From NCBI RefSeq assembly GCF_002575655.3, contig NC_053041.3, positions 373,037,054 to 373,101,053 on the forward strand: 64,000 nucleotides of DNA, written 5' to 3'. Numbering within the stretch: position 1 is the first letter of the stretch; every line of letters begins with the position of its first letter. A program made the translations under genes and the position numbers. The stretch comes from Aegilops tauschii subsp. strangulata (lineage: Eukaryota; Streptophyta; Magnoliopsida; Poales; Poaceae). Of the stretch, positions 33,790-45,840 are shown piece by piece. Under the pieces are notes generated by a model. That model searched no databases. It had not been told where the DNA came from and saw only the letters and a program-made list of their open reading frames with translations.

Positions 33790-35354
33790 TGATACGTCTC
33801 CACCGTATCTATAATTTTTTATTGTTCCATGCTATTATATTATCTGTTTTGGATGTTTAATGGGCTTTATATACACTTTTATATTATTTTAGGGACTAAC
33901 CTACTAATCCAAGGCCCAGTGCAAATTGCTGTTTTTTTGCCTATTTCAGTGTTTCACAGAAAAGGAATATCAAACGGAATCCAAACGAAATGAAACCTTC
34001 AGGAGAGTTATTTTTGGAACAAACGTGATCCAGGGGACTTGGAGTGGACGTCAAGAAAGAAGCGAGGAGGCCACGAGGCAGGAGGGCGCGCCCCCACCCT
34101 TGTGGGCTACTCGCAGCTCCATCGACATACTTCTTCCTCCTATATATACCCATATACCCCAAAAACATCCAGGAGCACCACAAAACCCTATTTCCACTGC
34201 CGCAACCTTCTGTACCCGTGAGATCCCATCTTGGGGCCTTTTCTGGTGCTCCGCCGGAGGGGGAATCGATCACAGAGGGCTTCTATATCAACACCATAGC
34301 CTCTCCGATGATGTGTGAGTAGTTTACCACAGACCTTCGGGTCCATAGTTATTAGCTAGATGGCTTCTTCTCTCTCTTTGGATCTCAATACAAAGTTCTC
34401 CTCGATCTTCTTGGAGATCTATTCGATGTAATTCTTTTTGCGGTGTGTTTGTCGAGATCCGATGAATTGTGGGTTTATGATCAAGATTATCTATGAACAA
34501 TATTTGGTTCTTCTTTGAATTCTTATATGTATGATTTGTTATCTTTGCAAGTCTCTTCGAATTATCAGTTTGGTTTGGCCTACTAGATTGATCTTTCTTG
34601 CAATGGGAGAAGTGCTTAGCTTTGGGTTCAATCTTGCGGTGTCCTTTCCCAGTGACAGCAGGGGTAGGAAGGCACGTATTGTATTGTTGCCATCGAGGAT
34701 AAAAAGATGGGGTTTATATCATATTGCTTGAGTTTTTCCCGCTACATCATGTCATCTTGCTTAATGCGTTACTCTGTTCTTATGAACTTAATACTCTAGA
34801 TGCAGGCAGGAGTCGGTCGATGTGTGGAGTAATAGTAGTAGATGCAGAATCATTTCGGTCTACTTATTGCGGACGTGATGCCTATATACATGATCATGCC
34901 TAGATATTCTCATAACTATGCACTTTTCTATCAATTGCTCGACAGTAATTCGTTCACCCACCGTAAATTATGCTATCTTGAGAGAAGCCACTAGTGAAAC
35001 CTATGGCCCCCGAGTCTATCTTCCATCATATTATTTTCATATCAATTTGCTATTTCTTCCATCTTTTATTTTGCAATCTTTACTTTCCAATCTATATCAT
35101 AAAATAACAAAAATATTTATCTTATTATCTCTATCAGATCTCACTTTTGCAAGTGGTCATGAAGGGATTGACAACCCTTTTATCGCGTTGGTTGCAAGGT
35201 TCTTATTTGTTTGTGTAGGTACGAGGCGACTTGCGTGTAAACTCCTACTGGATTGATACCTTGGTTCTCAAAAACTGAGGGAAATACTTACGCTACTTTG
35301 CTGCATCACCCTTTCCTCTTCAAGGGAAAACCAACGCATGCTCAAGAGGTAGCA
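33790..35354 (+). repeat. 5' LTR of E
   Basis: This is a direct copy of 47855-49436. A TATATATACC stretch at 34141-34150 is a candidate TATA box. The GC-rich segment before it is shorter than in the 3' copy, which has extra CGCCTGCCCCCCTGGGCGGG-type sequence near 48150-48175. Confidence 0.9.
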
Positions 35355-35365
35355 AGAAGGATGTC

Positions 35366-35453
35366 TGGCGCCGTTGCCGGGGAGGCTTACACCAAGTCAA
35401 GTCAAGATTTGATCTCGCGCCAACGTGCGATTTCTGGCGCCGTTGCCGGGGAG
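35366..35453 (+). promoter_or_regulatory. Primer-binding site of E, duplicated
   Basis: TGGCGCCGTTGCCGGGGAG occurs at 35366 and again at 35435, each followed by a CGCCAAGTCAAG-type stretch. This is a tandem duplication of about 69 bp. The first copy lies 11 bases after the LTR, the usual place for priming. Confidence 0.85.
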
Positions 35454-35611
35454 ATCTACGCCAAGTCAAGTCAAGTCAAGACATACCATGTACCCATCAC
35501 AAACTCTTATCCCTCACATTACATTATTTGCAATTTGCCTCTCGTTTTCCTCTCCCCCACTTCACCTTTGCCGTTTTATTCGCCTCTTTTCTCGTTTGTT
35601 TTTCTTTTGCC

Positions 35612-36208
35612 ATGGCTGAATAAATAAGGGCTAAGGGTTCTCTCTCGGGTTTTAATACTTTGGATAGTCCCTCTGTCCTCTCTAGGATCATAAATAATGA
35701 TGCTATTGAAAGACCCACCGGGGTTATCAATGAGGGTTTGAATAATTTCGATGAAGTTGATCCCGGAATTTTTCGTTATTTACTTGATGAATCTTTAAAA
35801 GATGCTTGGGATAGGTTATTAAGGATCCGAGCTAGCTATGTGCCTCAATATCAAATTGAGATATACCTAAAAATCTTTTATGTTGGCTTACCCTCTTCGT
35901 TCAAGCAAGTTTTAGATTCTATTTTTGAAGAAGGTTTTCTTGAGGGGGGTCCCATAGATACCTATGAAAAGATGAAAACTATATTTGGGCACCCCATGAG
36001 TGAGAAGGTTGAATCCACCTCTCTTTTGTGCTTTTATCAAAATGAAATTATCAAACAAATGAAGGCTAGCTTAGATGCAAATTTCCGTAGCGTGCTTAAT
36101 CTTTCTTCCACCATTAATGGCCACGTGCTTTCTCAAAATAGAAAGATAAATGCTATAGATAAGAAATTTTCTCTTTTCTTTCCCAACACCAAAGATAGTA
36201 ATACCTAG
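35612..36208 (+). pseudogene. Gag-like remnant of E
   Basis: The frame starts ATG at 35612 but meets TAA at the fourth codon. It is then open to 36208 with SGFNTLDSPSVLSRIINND, DEVDPGIFRYLLDESLKDAWDR, IEIYLKIFYVGLPSSFKQVLD and HVLSQNRKINAIDKKF. The WDR-LR and FYVGLP segments recall the end of an Athila gag capsid domain (DVFYNGL in A1). It is much shorter than the 596 codons of A1 gag and lacks the core. It may be a remnant, or a small protein kept by this non-autonomous group. Confidence 0.65.
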
Positions 36209-38780
36209 ATCTATTCTCGCTTTTATGCCTAGCTAGGGGCGTTAAACGATAGCGCTTGTTGGGAGGCAACCCAATTTTATTTTTGTTTTTTGCTTTTTGA
36301 TTCTGTTTAGTAATAAATAATTCATCTAGCCTCTGTTTAGATGTGTTTTTATGTTTTAATTAGTGTTTGTGCCAAGTAGAACCAATAGGATCTTCTTGGG
36401 TGATAGTTGTTTGATCTTGCTGAAAAAGACAGAAACTTTGTGCACACAAAAATAATTGTTAAAATTCACCAGAATGCGATAAAATACGAATTCTTTTTGC
36501 AGCAGATCAATATACAAATTTTCCAGGTTGTCCTAGTTTTTCAGAATTTTTGGAGTTCCAGAAGTATTCGAACAAATCTGATTGCTACAGACTGTTCTGT
36601 TTTTGACAGATTCTGTTTTTCGTGTGTTGTTTGCTTATTTTGATGAATCTATGGCTAGTATCGGAGGGTATGAACCATAGAAAAGTTGGAATACAGTAGG
36701 TTTAACACCAATATAAATAAATAATGAGTTCATTACAGTACCTTAAGTGGTGGTTTGTTTTCTTATACTAACGGAGCTCATGAGATTTTCTGTTGAGTTT
36801 TCTGTTGTGAAGTTTTCAAGTTTTGGGTAAGGATTTGATGGACTATGGAATAAGGAGTGGCAAGAGCCTAAGCTTGGGGATGCCCAAGGCACCGCAAGGT
36901 AAAATTCAAGGACAAACAAAAGCCTAAGCTTGGGGATGCCCCAGAAGCCATCCCCTCTTTTGTCTTCATCCATCGGTAACTTTACTTGAGGCTATATTTT
37001 TATTCACCACATGATATGTGTTTTGCTTGGAGCATCTTGTATTATATAAGTCTTTGATTTCTAGTTGACCATAATCATTCTTGCTGTACACAACTTTTGG
37101 GAGAGACACACACGAATCGGAATTTATTAGAATACTCTATGTGCTTCACTTATATCTTTTGAGTTAGATAGTTTTGCTCTAGTGCTTCACTTATATCTTT
37201 TAGAGCACGGTGGTGGTTTTATTTTATAGAAATTATTGATCTCTCATGCTTCACTTATATTATTTTGAGAGTCCTTTAGAACAGCATGGTAATTTGCTTT
37301 GGTTATAAAATTAGTCCTAATATGATAGGCATCCAAGATGGGTATAATAAAAACTTTCATAAAAGTGCATTGAATACTATGAGAAGTTTGATACTTGATG
37401 ATTGTTTTGAGATATGGAGATGGTGATATTAGAGTCATGCTAGTTGAGTAGTTGTGAATTTGAGAGATACTTGCGTTAAAGTTTGTGATTCCCGCAGCAT
37501 GCACGTATGGTGAACCGTTATGTGATGAAGTCGGAGCATGATTTATTTATTGATTGTCTTCCTTATGAGTGGCGGTCGGGGTTGAGAGATGGTCTTTTCC
37601 TACCAATCTATCCCCCTAGGAGCATGCGCGTAGTACTTTGTTTCAATAACTAATAGATTTTTGCAATAAGTATGTGAGTTCTTTATGACTAATGTTAAGT
37701 CCATGGATTATACGCACTCTCACCCTTCCATCATTGCTAGCCTCTCTAATACCGTGCACCTTTCGCTGGTATCATAAACCCACCATATACCTTCCTCAAA
37801 ACAGCCACCATACCTACCTATTATGGTATTTCCATAGCCATTCCGAGATATATTGCCATGCAACTTACCACTAATCCGTTTGGTATGACACGTTTCATCA
37901 TTGTCATATTGCCTTGCATGATCATGTAGTTGGCATCGTATTTGTGGCAAAGCCACCGTTCATAATTTTTTCATACATGTCACTCTTGATTCATTGCATA
38001 TCCCGGTACACCGCCGGAGGCATTCACATAGAGTCATATTTTTGTTCAAGTATTGCGTTGTAATTCTTGAGTTATAAGTAAATAGAAGTGTGATGATCAT
38101 CATTATTAGAGCATTATCCAAGTGAGGAAAGGATGATGGAGACTATGATTCCCCCCACAAGTCGGGATGAGACCCCGGACGAAAAAAAGGAAGAAAAAAA
38201 GAGGCCATAAAAAAGAGAAAAAGGCCCAAATAAAAAATAAAAAAATGAGAGAAAAAGAGAGAAGGGACAATGTTACTATCCTTTTACCACACTTGTGCTT
38301 CAAAGTAGCACCATGATCTTCATGATAGAGAGTCTCCTATGTTGTCACTTTCATATACTAGTGGGAATCTTTCATTATAGAACTTGGCTTGTATATTCCA
38401 ATGATGGGCTTCCTCAAAATGCCCTAGGTCTTCGTGAGCAAGCGAGTTGGACGCACACCCACTTAGTTTCTTTTGTTGAGATTTCATACACTTATAGCTC
38501 TAGTGCATCCGTTGCATGGCAATCCCTACTCACTCACATTGATATCTATTGATGGGCATCTCCATAGCCCGTTAATACGCCTAGTTGATATGAGACTATC
38601 TTCTCCTTTTTGTCTTCTCCACAACCACCCTTCTATTCCACATATAGTGCTATGTCCATGGCTCACGCTCATGTATTGCGTGAAGATTGAAAAGGTTTGA
38701 GAACATCAAAAGTATGAAACAATTGCTTGGCTTGTCATCGGGGTTGTGCATGATTTAAATATTTTGTGTGATGAAGATAG
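36209..38780 (+). other. Long non-coding interior of E
   Basis: No gene is seen in 2.6 kb. It opens with CGATAGCGCTTGTTGGGAGGCAACCCAA (36247-36274), a conserved start of the 3' untranslated region in Athila-type elements. AAGCCTAAGCTTGGGGATGCCC occurs twice (about 36868 and 36921). GCTTCACTTATATCTTTT-type repeats occur three times at 37144-37260. The tail (38180-38270) is A-rich. The last five bases GATAG are C's target duplication. Confidence 0.7.
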
Positions 38781-40521
38781 TGTTAGGGAACGTAGTAATT
38801 TCAAAAAATTTCCTACGCACACGCAAGATCATGGTGATGTATAGCAACGAGAGGGGAGAGTGTTGTCCACGTACCCTCGTAGACCGACAGCGGAAGCGTT
38901 TATCACAACGCGGTTGATGTAGTCGAACGTCTTCACGATCCGACCGATCAAGTACCGAACGTACGGCACCTCTGAAGTTCTACACACGTTCAGCTCGATG
39001 ACGTCCCTCGAACTCCGATCCAGCCGAGTGTTGAGGGAGAGTTTCGTCAGCACAACGGCGTGGTGACGATGATGATGTTCCACCGACGCAGGGCTTCGCC
39101 TAAGCTTCGCGACGGTATTATCGAGGTGTAATCTGGTGGAGGGGGGCACCGCACACGGCTAAAATATCGTATATCAAGTGTGTTCTTAGGTGCCCCCCTG
39201 CCCCCGTATATAAAGGAGCAAGGGGGAGGCCGGCTGCCTATGGGGCGCGCCAAGGAGAGGGGGGGGAGTCCTCCTCCTAGTAGGAGTAGGACTCCCCTTT
39301 CCTAGTCCTACTAGGAAAAGAAGGGGGGAAGGAAAGAGAGGGAGATGGAGAGGGAAAGGGGGCTGCGCCCCCCTCTCCTAGTCCAACTAGGACTCCTCTG
39401 GGAGGGGGCGCACCACCTCCTGGCTGCTGCCCTCTCTCTCCCCTCAAGGCCCACTAAGGCCCAATACTTCCCCGGGGGGTTCCGGTAACCCTCCGGCACT
39501 CCGGTTTAATCCGAAACTTCTCCGGAACACTTCCGGTGTCCGAATATAGTCGTCCAATATATCAATCTTTACGTCTCGACCATTTCGAGACTCCTCGTCA
39601 TGTCCGTGATCACATCCGGGACTCCGAACAACCTTCGGTACATCAAATCACATAAACTCATAATATAACTGTCATCGTAACTTTAAGCGTGCGGACCCTT
39701 TGGGTTCGAGAACAATGTAGACATGACCGAGACACCTCTCCGGTCAATAACCAATAGCGGGACCTGGATGCCCATATTGGCTCCCACATATTCTATGAAG
39801 ATCTTTATCGGTCAGACCGCATAACAACATACGTTGTTCCCTTTGTCATCGGTATGTTACTTGCCCGAGATTCGATCGTCGGTATCTCGATACCTAGTTC
39901 AATCTCGTTACCGGCAAGTCTCTTTACTCGTTCCGTAATACATCATCCTGCAACTAACTCATTAGTCACAATGCTTGCAAGGCTTATAGTGATGTGCATT
40001 ACCGAGTGGGCCCAGAGATACCTCTCCGACAATCGGAGTGACAAATCCTAATCTCGAAATACGCCAACCCAACAAGTACCTTTGGAGACACCTGTAGAGC
40101 ACCTTTATAATCACCCAGTTACGTTGTGACGTTTGGTAGCACACAAAGTGTTCCTCCGGTAAACGGGAGTTGCATAATCTCATAGTCATAGGAACATGTA
40201 TAAGTCATGAAGAAAGCAATAGCAACATACTGAACGATCGGGTGCTAAGCTAACGTAATGGGTCATGTCAATCATGTCATTCTCCTAATGAGGTGATCCC
40301 GTTAATCAAATAACAACTCATGTCTATGGCTAGGAAACATAACCATCTTTGATTAACGAGCTAGTCAAGTAGAGGCATACTAGTGACACTTTGTTTGTCT
40401 ATGTATTCACACATGTATTATGTTACCGGTTAATACAACTCTAGCATGAATAATAAACATTTATCATGATACAAGGAAATATATAATACTTTATTATTGC
40501 CTCTAGGGCATATTTCCTTCA
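38781..40521 (-). repeat. 3' LTR of C
   Basis: Compared with the right LTR, substitutions are at 38972, 39054, 39346, 39494, 39615, 39912, 40196, 40275 and 40439; no indels were seen. On the coding strand it runs TGAAGGAAATATGCC...TTCCCTAACA. Confidence 0.93.
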
Positions 40522-40535
40522 GTCTCCCACTTGCA
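40522..40535 (-). promoter_or_regulatory. Polypurine tract of C
   Basis: The minus strand reads CAAGTGGGAGAC directly before the TGAAGG start of the 3' LTR, a typical Copia polypurine tract. Confidence 0.8.
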
Positions 40536-40554
40536 CTAGAGTCAATAATCTAGA

Positions 40555-42705
40555 TTACATAGTAATGATTCTTACACCCATGGAGTCTTGGTGCTGATCA
40601 TGTTTTGCTCGTGGAAGAGGCTTAGTCAACGGATCTGCTACATTCAGATCCGTATGTATCTTGCAAATTTCTATGTCTCCCACCTGGACTAAATCCCGGA
40701 TGGAATTGAAGCGTCTTCTGATGTGCTTGGTTCTTTTGTGAAATCTGGATTCCTTTGCTAAGGCAATTGCACCAGTATTATCACAAAAGATTTTCATTGG
40801 TCCCGATGTACTAGGTATGACACCTAGATCGGTTATGAACTCCTTCATCCAGACTCCTTCATTCGCTGCTTCCGAAGCAGCTATGTATTCCGCTTCACAC
40901 GTAGATCCCGCCACGACACTTTGCTTGGAACTGCACCAACTGACAGCTCCACCATTCAATGTAAATACGTATCCGGTTTGTGATTTCGAATCGTCCGGAT
41001 CAGTGTCAAAGCTTGCATCAACGTAACCATTTACGATGAGCTCTTTGTCACCTCCATATACGAGAAACATATCCTTAGTCCTTTTCAGGTATTTCAGGAT
41101 GTTCTTGACCGCTGTCCAGTGATCCACTCCTGGATTACTTTGGTACCTCCCTGCTAAACTTATAGCCAGGGACACATCAGGTCTGGTACACAGCATTGCA
41201 TACATGATAGAGCCTATGGCTGAAGCATAGGGAACATCTTTCATCTTCTCTCTATCTTCTGCAGTGGTCGGGCATTGAGTCTTACTCAATCTCACACCTT
41301 GTAGTACAGGCAAGAACCCTTTCTTTGCTTGATCCATTTTGAACTTCTTCAAAACTTTGTCAAGGTATGTGCTTTGTGAAAGTCCAATTAAGCGCCTTGA
41401 TCTATCTCTATAGATCTTAATGCCTAATATATATGCAGCTTCACCGAGGTCTTTCATTGAAAAACTCTTATTCAAGTATCCCTTTATGCTATCCAGAAAT
41501 TCAATATCATTTCCAATCAGTAATATGTCATCCACATATAATATCAGAAATGCTATCGAGCTCCCACTCACTTTCTTGTAAATACAGGCTTCTCCAAAAG
41601 TCTGTATAAAACCAAATGCTTTGATCACACTATCAAAGCGTTTATTCCAACTCCGAGAGGCTTGCACCAGTCCATAAATGGATCGCTGGAGCTTGCACAC
41701 TTTGTTAGCTCCCTTTGGATCGACAAAACCTTCCGGTTGCATCATATACAACTCTTCTTCCAGAAATCCATTCAGGAACGCAGTTTTGACATCCATTTGC
41801 CAAATTTCATAATCGTAAAATGCGGCAATTGCTAACATGATTCGGACAGACTTAAGCATCGCTACGGGTGAGAAGGTCTCATCGTAGTCAATCCCTTGAA
41901 CTTGTCGAAAACCTTTCGCAACAAGTCGAGCTTTATAGATAGTAACATTACCATCAGCGTCAGTCTTCTTCTTGAAGATCCATTTATTTTCAATGGCTTG
42001 CCGACCATTGGGCAAGTCAACCAAAGTCCATACTTTGTTCTCATACATGGATCCTATCTCGGATTTCATGGCTTCAAGCCATTTTGCGGAATCTGGGCTC
42101 ACCATCGCTTCTTCATAGTTCGTAGGTTCGCCATGGTCTAGTAACATGACCTCCAGAACAGAATTACCGTACCACTCTGGTGCGGATCTTGATCTAGTTG
42201 ACCTACGAGGTTCAGTAATAACTTGATCTGAAGTTTCATGATCATTATCATTAACTTCCTCACTACTTGGTGTAGGTGTCGCAGAAACAGATCTCTGCGA
42301 TGATCTACTTTCCAATAAGGGAGCAGGTACGGTTACCTCATCAAGTTCTACTTTCCTCCCACTCACATCTTTCGAGAGAAACTCCTTCTCTAGAAAGGAT
42401 CCATTTCTAGCAACAAATATCTTGCCTTCGGATCTGTGATAGAAGGTGTACCCAACGGTCTCCTTTGGGTATCCTATGAAGACACATTTCTCCGATTTAG
42501 GTTCGAGCTTATCAGGTTGAAGTTTCTTCACATAAGCATCGCAACCCCAAACTTTAAGATACGACAACTTTGGTTTCTTGCCAAACCATAGTTCATAAGG
42601 CGTCGTCTCAACGGATTTCGATGGTGTCCTATTTAGAGTGAATGCAGCCGTCTCTAAAGCATAACCCCAAAACGATAGCGGTAAATCAGTAAGAGACATC
42701 ATAGA
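40555..42705 (-). CDS. C polyprotein, second part: reverse transcriptase and RNase H
   Basis: This is in frame with the upstream part and separated from it by one TGA at 42706-42708. It begins with the end of integrase (SLTDLPLSFWGYALETAA, PYELWFGKKPKLSYLKVWG). Reverse transcriptase follows ([59 protein letters not shown] with the YVDD active site). RNase H has VNGYVDASFDTDPDD, SWCSSKQSVVAGSTCEAEYI and KIFCDNTGAIALAKE. It ends with CKIHTDLNVADPLTKPL. All motifs look intact. It copies element RNA into DNA inside particles. After the stop it might be made only by read-through or from an internal start, which is speculation. Confidence 0.92.
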   Translation of the reverse strand, partial: SMMSLTDLPLSFWGYALETAAFTLNRTPSKSVETTPYELWFGKKPKLSYLKVWGCDAYVKKLQPDKLEPKSEKCVFIGYPKETVGYTFYHRSEGKIFVARNGSFLEKEFLSKDVSGRKVELDEVTVPAPLLESRSSQRSVSATPTPSSEEVNDNDHETSDQVITEPRRSTRSRSAPEWYGNSVLEVMLLDHGEPTNYEEAMVSPDSAKWLEAMKSEIGSMYENKVWTLVDLPNGRQAIENKWIFKKKTDADGNVTIYKARLVAKGFRQVQGIDYDETFSPVAMLKSVRIMLAIAAFYDYEIWQMDVKTAFLNGFLEEELYMMQPEGFVDPKGANKVCKLQRSIYGLVQASRSWNKRFDSVIKAFGFIQTFGEACIYKKVSGSSIAFLILYVDDILLIGNDIEFLDSIKGYLNKSFSMKDLGEAAYILGIKIYRDRSRRLIGLSQSTYLDKVLKKFKMDQAKKGFLPVLQGVRLSKTQCPTTAEDREKMKDVPYASAIGSIMYAMLCTRPDVSLAISLAGRYQSNPGVDHWTAVKNILKYLKRTKDMFLVYGGDKELIVNGYVDASFDTDPDDSKSQTGYVFTLNGGAVSWCSSKQSVVAGSTCEAEYIAASEAANEGVWMKEFITDLGVIPSTSGPMKIFCDNTGAIALAKESRFHKRTKHIRRRFNSIRDLVQVGDIEICKIHTDLNVADPLTKPLPRAKHDQHQDSMGVRIITM

Positions 42706-44541
42706 TCACACCATATCTAGTAAAGTGTGATTACGACGTTCAGACACACCATTACGCTGTGGTGTTCCGGGTGGCGTGAGTTGCGAAACTATTCCGCATT
42801 GTTTCAAATGTAGACCAAACTCGTAACTCAAATATTCTCCTCCACGATCAGATCGTAGGAATTTTATTTTCTTGTTACGATGATTTTCAACTTCACTCTG
42901 AAATTCTTTGAACTTTTCAAATGTTTCAGACTTATGTTTCATTAAGAAGATATACCCATATCTGCTCAAATCATCTGTGAAGGTGAGAAAATAACGATAT
43001 CCGCCACGAGCTTCAATATTCATCGGACCACATACATCTGTATGTATGATTTCCAACAAATCTTTTGCTCTCTCCATAGTTCCGGAGAACGGTGTTTTTG
43101 TCATCTTGCCCATAAGGCACGGTTCGCAAGTACCAAGTGATTCAAAATCAAGTGTTTCCAAAATTCCATCAGTATGGAGTTTCTTCATGCGCTTTACACC
43201 GATATGACCCAAACGGCAGTGCCACAAATAAGTTGCACTGTCATTATTAACTCTGCATCTTTTGGTTTCAACATTATGAATATGTGTATCACTACTATCG
43301 AGATTCATTAAAAATAGACCACTCTTCAAGGGTGCATGACCATAAAAGATATTATTCATATAAATAGAACAACCATTATTCTCTGATTTAAATGAATAAC
43401 CGTCTCGCATTAAACAAGATCCAGATATAATGTTCATGCTCAACGCTGGCACCAAATAACAATTATTTAGGTCTAAAACTAATCCCGAAAGTAGATGTAG
43501 AGGTAGCGTGCCGACGGCGATCACATCGACTTTGGAACCATTTCCCACGCGCATCATCACCTCGTCCTTAGCTAAACTTCGCTTAATCCGTAGCCCCTGT
43601 TTTGAGTTGCAAATATTAGCAACAGAACCAGTATCAAATACCCAGGTGCTACTGCGAGTATTAGTAAGGTACACATCAATAACATGTATATCACATATAC
43701 CTTTGTTAACCTTGCCATCCTTCTTATCCGCCAAATACTTGGGGCAGTTCCGCTTCCAGTGGCCAGTCTGCTTACAGTAGAAGCACTCAGTTTCAGGCTT
43801 AGGTCCAGACTTGGATTTCTTCTCCTGAACAGCAACTTGCTTGCTATTCTTCTTGAAGTTCCCTTTCTTCTTCCCTTTGCCCTTTTTCTTGAAACTAGTG
43901 GTTTTACTGACCATCAACACTTGATGCTCCTTTTTGATTTCTACCTCCGCTGCCTTTAGCATTGCGAAGAGCTCGGGAATCGTCTTATTCATCCCTTGCA
44001 TGTTATAGTTCATCACGAAGCTCTTGTAGCTTGGTGGCAGTGATTGAAGAATTCTGTCAATGACGCAATCATCCAGAAGTTGAACTCCCAGTTGAATCAA
44101 GTGATTATTATACCCAGACATTCTGAGTATATGCTCACTGACAGAACTATTCTCTTCCATCTTGCAGCTATAGAACTTATTGGAGACTTCATATCTCTCA
44201 ATCCGGGCATTTGCTTGAAATATTAACTTCAACTCCTGGAACATCTCATATGCTCCATGACGTTCAAAACGTCGTTGAAGTCCCGGTTCTAAGCCGTAAA
44301 GCATGGCACACTGAACTATTGAGTAGTCATCAGCTTTGCTTTGCCAGACGTTCATAACTTCTAGTGTAGCTCTTGCAGGAGGCCTGGCACCTAGCGGTGC
44401 TTCCAGGACGTAATTCTTCTGTGCAGCAATGAGGATAATCCTCAAGTTACGGACCCAGTCCGTGTAATTGCTACCATCATCTTTCAACTTAGCTTTCTCA
44501 AGGAACGCATTAAAATTCAACGGAACAACAACACGGGCCAT
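42706..44541 (-). CDS. C polyprotein, first part: gag, protease, integrase
   Basis: The start is taken at MARVVVPLNFNAFLEKAKL (44541); the frame is open 17 codons further up without homology. Gag covers about residues 1-270, with SKFYSCK-type Copia gag motifs and the CCHC knuckle CFYCKQTGHWKRNCPKY. Protease has WVFDTGSVANICN with the DTG triad. Integrase has the zinc-finger HCRLGHIGVKRMKKLH with CEPCLMGK, Asp in IHTDVCGPM, Asp in FLRSDRGGEYLS and Glu in NGVSERRNHTLLD. Five residues later a TGA ends the frame; the expected codon is CGA (Arg), a change typical of methylated CpG loss. Otherwise the polyprotein would be about 1330 residues, normal for this group. Confidence 0.93.
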   Translation of the reverse strand: MARVVVPLNFNAFLEKAKLKDDGSNYTDWVRNLRIILIAAQKNYVLEAPLGARPPARATLEVMNVWQSKADDYSIVQCAMLYGLEPGLQRRFERHGAYEMFQELKLIFQANARIERYEVSNKFYSCKMEENSSVSEHILRMSGYNNHLIQLGVQLLDDCVIDRILQSLPPSYKSFVMNYNMQGMNKTIPELFAMLKAAEVEIKKEHQVLMVSKTTSFKKKGKGKKKGNFKKNSKQVAVQEKKSKSGPKPETECFYCKQTGHWKRNCPKYLADKKDGKVNKGICDIHVIDVYLTNTRSSTWVFDTGSVANICNSKQGLRIKRSLAKDEVMMRVGNGSKVDVIAVGTLPLHLLSGLVLDLNNCYLVPALSMNIISGSCLMRDGYSFKSENNGCSIYMNNIFYGHAPLKSGLFLMNLDSSDTHIHNVETKRCRVNNDSATYLWHCRLGHIGVKRMKKLHTDGILETLDFESLGTCEPCLMGKMTKTPFSGTMERAKDLLEIIHTDVCGPMNIEARGGYRYFLTFTDDLSRYGYIFLMKHKSETFEKFKEFQSEVENHRNKKIKFLRSDRGGEYLSYEFGLHLKQCGIVSQLTPPGTPQRNGVSERRNHTLLDMV

Positions 44542-45822
44542 ATATCTACAATTAACATAGACAAGCAAGATACTATCAGGTACTAAGTTCATGATAAATT
44601 TAAGTTCAATTAATCATATTACTTAAGAACTCCCACTTAGATAGACATCTCTCTAATCATCTAAGTGATTACGTGATCCAAAGCAACTAAACCATGACCG
44701 ATTAACACGTGAGATGGAGTAGTTTCAATGGTGAACATCACTATGTTGATCATATCTCCTATATGATTCACGCTCGACCTTTCGGTCTCTGTGTTCCGAG
44801 GCCATATCTGTATATGCTAGGCTCGTCAAGTTTAACCCGAGTATTCCGCGTGTGCAACTGTTTTGCACCCGTTGTATTTGAACGTAGAGCCTATCACACC
44901 CGATTAACACGTGGTGTCTCAGCACGAAGAACTTTTGCAACGGTGCATACTCAGGGAGAACACTTTTATCTTGAAATTTTAGTGAGAGATCATCTTATAA
45001 TGCTACCGTCAATCAAAGCAAGATAAGATGCATAAAGGATTAACATCACATGCAATCAATATAAGTGATATGATATGGCCATCATCATCTTGTGCTTGTG
45101 ATCTCCATCTCCGAAGCACCGTGCTTGTGATCTCCATCTCCGAAGCACCGTGCTTGTGATCTCCATCTCCGAAGCACCGTCATGATCGCCATCGTCACCG
45201 GCACGACACCTTGATCTCCATCGTAGCATCGTTGTCGTCTCGCCAACTTATTACTTTTACGACTATCGCTACCGCTTAGTGATAAAGTAAAACTATTACA
45301 TGGCGATTGCATATCATACAATAAAGCGACAACCATATGGCTCCTGCCAGTTGCCGATAACTCGGTTACAAAACATGATCATCTCATACAACACATTATA
45401 TCACATCATGTCTTGACCATATCACATCACAACATGCCCTGCAAAAACAAGTTAGACGTCCTCTACTTTGTTGTTGCAAGTTTTACGTGGCTGCTACGGG
45501 CTTAGCAAGAACCGTTCTTACCTACGCATCAAAACCACAACGATAGTTTGTCAAGTTGGTGCTGTTTTAACCTTCGCAAGGACCGGGCGTAGCCACACTC
45601 GGTTCAACTAAAGTGAGAGAGACAGACACCCGCCAGTCACCTTTAAGCAACGAGTGCTCCGAACGGTGAAACCAGTCTCGCGTAAGCGTACGCGTAATGT
45701 CGGTCCGGGCCGCTTCATCTCACAATACCGCTGAACCAAAGTATGACATGCTGGTAAGCAGTATGACTTATATCGCCCACAACTCACTTGTGTTCTACTC
45801 GTGCATAGCATCAACGCATAAA
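44542..45822 (-). other. Long leader of C
   Basis: This is 1.28 kb between primer site and gag start, with no convincing gene. Long leaders are usual in BARE1/Angela-type elements and hold packaging signals. It contains a 29-bp tandem triplication at 45092-45178. Confidence 0.7.
45092..45178 (-). repeat. Three 29-bp tandem repeats in the C leader
   Basis: The unit is GTGCTTGTGATCTCCATCTC plus CGAAGCACC, with three identical copies at 45092-45120, 45121-45149 and 45150-45178. A weaker related stretch (CTTGATCTCCATCG) follows at 45210-45223. Confidence 0.92.
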
Positions 45823-45824
45823 AC

Positions 45825-45839
45825 CAGGCTCGGATGCCA
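45825..45839 (-). promoter_or_regulatory. Primer-binding site of C
   Basis: The minus strand reads TGGCATCCGAGCC one base after the 5' LTR. It matches the initiator-Met site TGGTATCAGAGCC at all but two positions. Confidence 0.82.
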
Positions 45840-45840
45840 C

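Noticed and set aside
35366..35453. tRNA-like sequence near the LTRs as tRNA genes
   Set aside because: Only short stretches complementary to a tRNA 3' end are present, as expected of primer-binding sites; no cloverleaf is seen.
42706..42708. TGA in Copia C as a programmed read-through or recoded codon
   Set aside because: This group normally has an uninterrupted Gag-Pol frame and the expected codon is CGA; one C-to-T change explains it. Read-through remains untested.
45092..45178. Three identical spaced repeats as a CRISPR-like array
   Set aside because: There are no spacers between units and the repeats lie in a plant retrotransposon leader; it is a simple tandem repeat.
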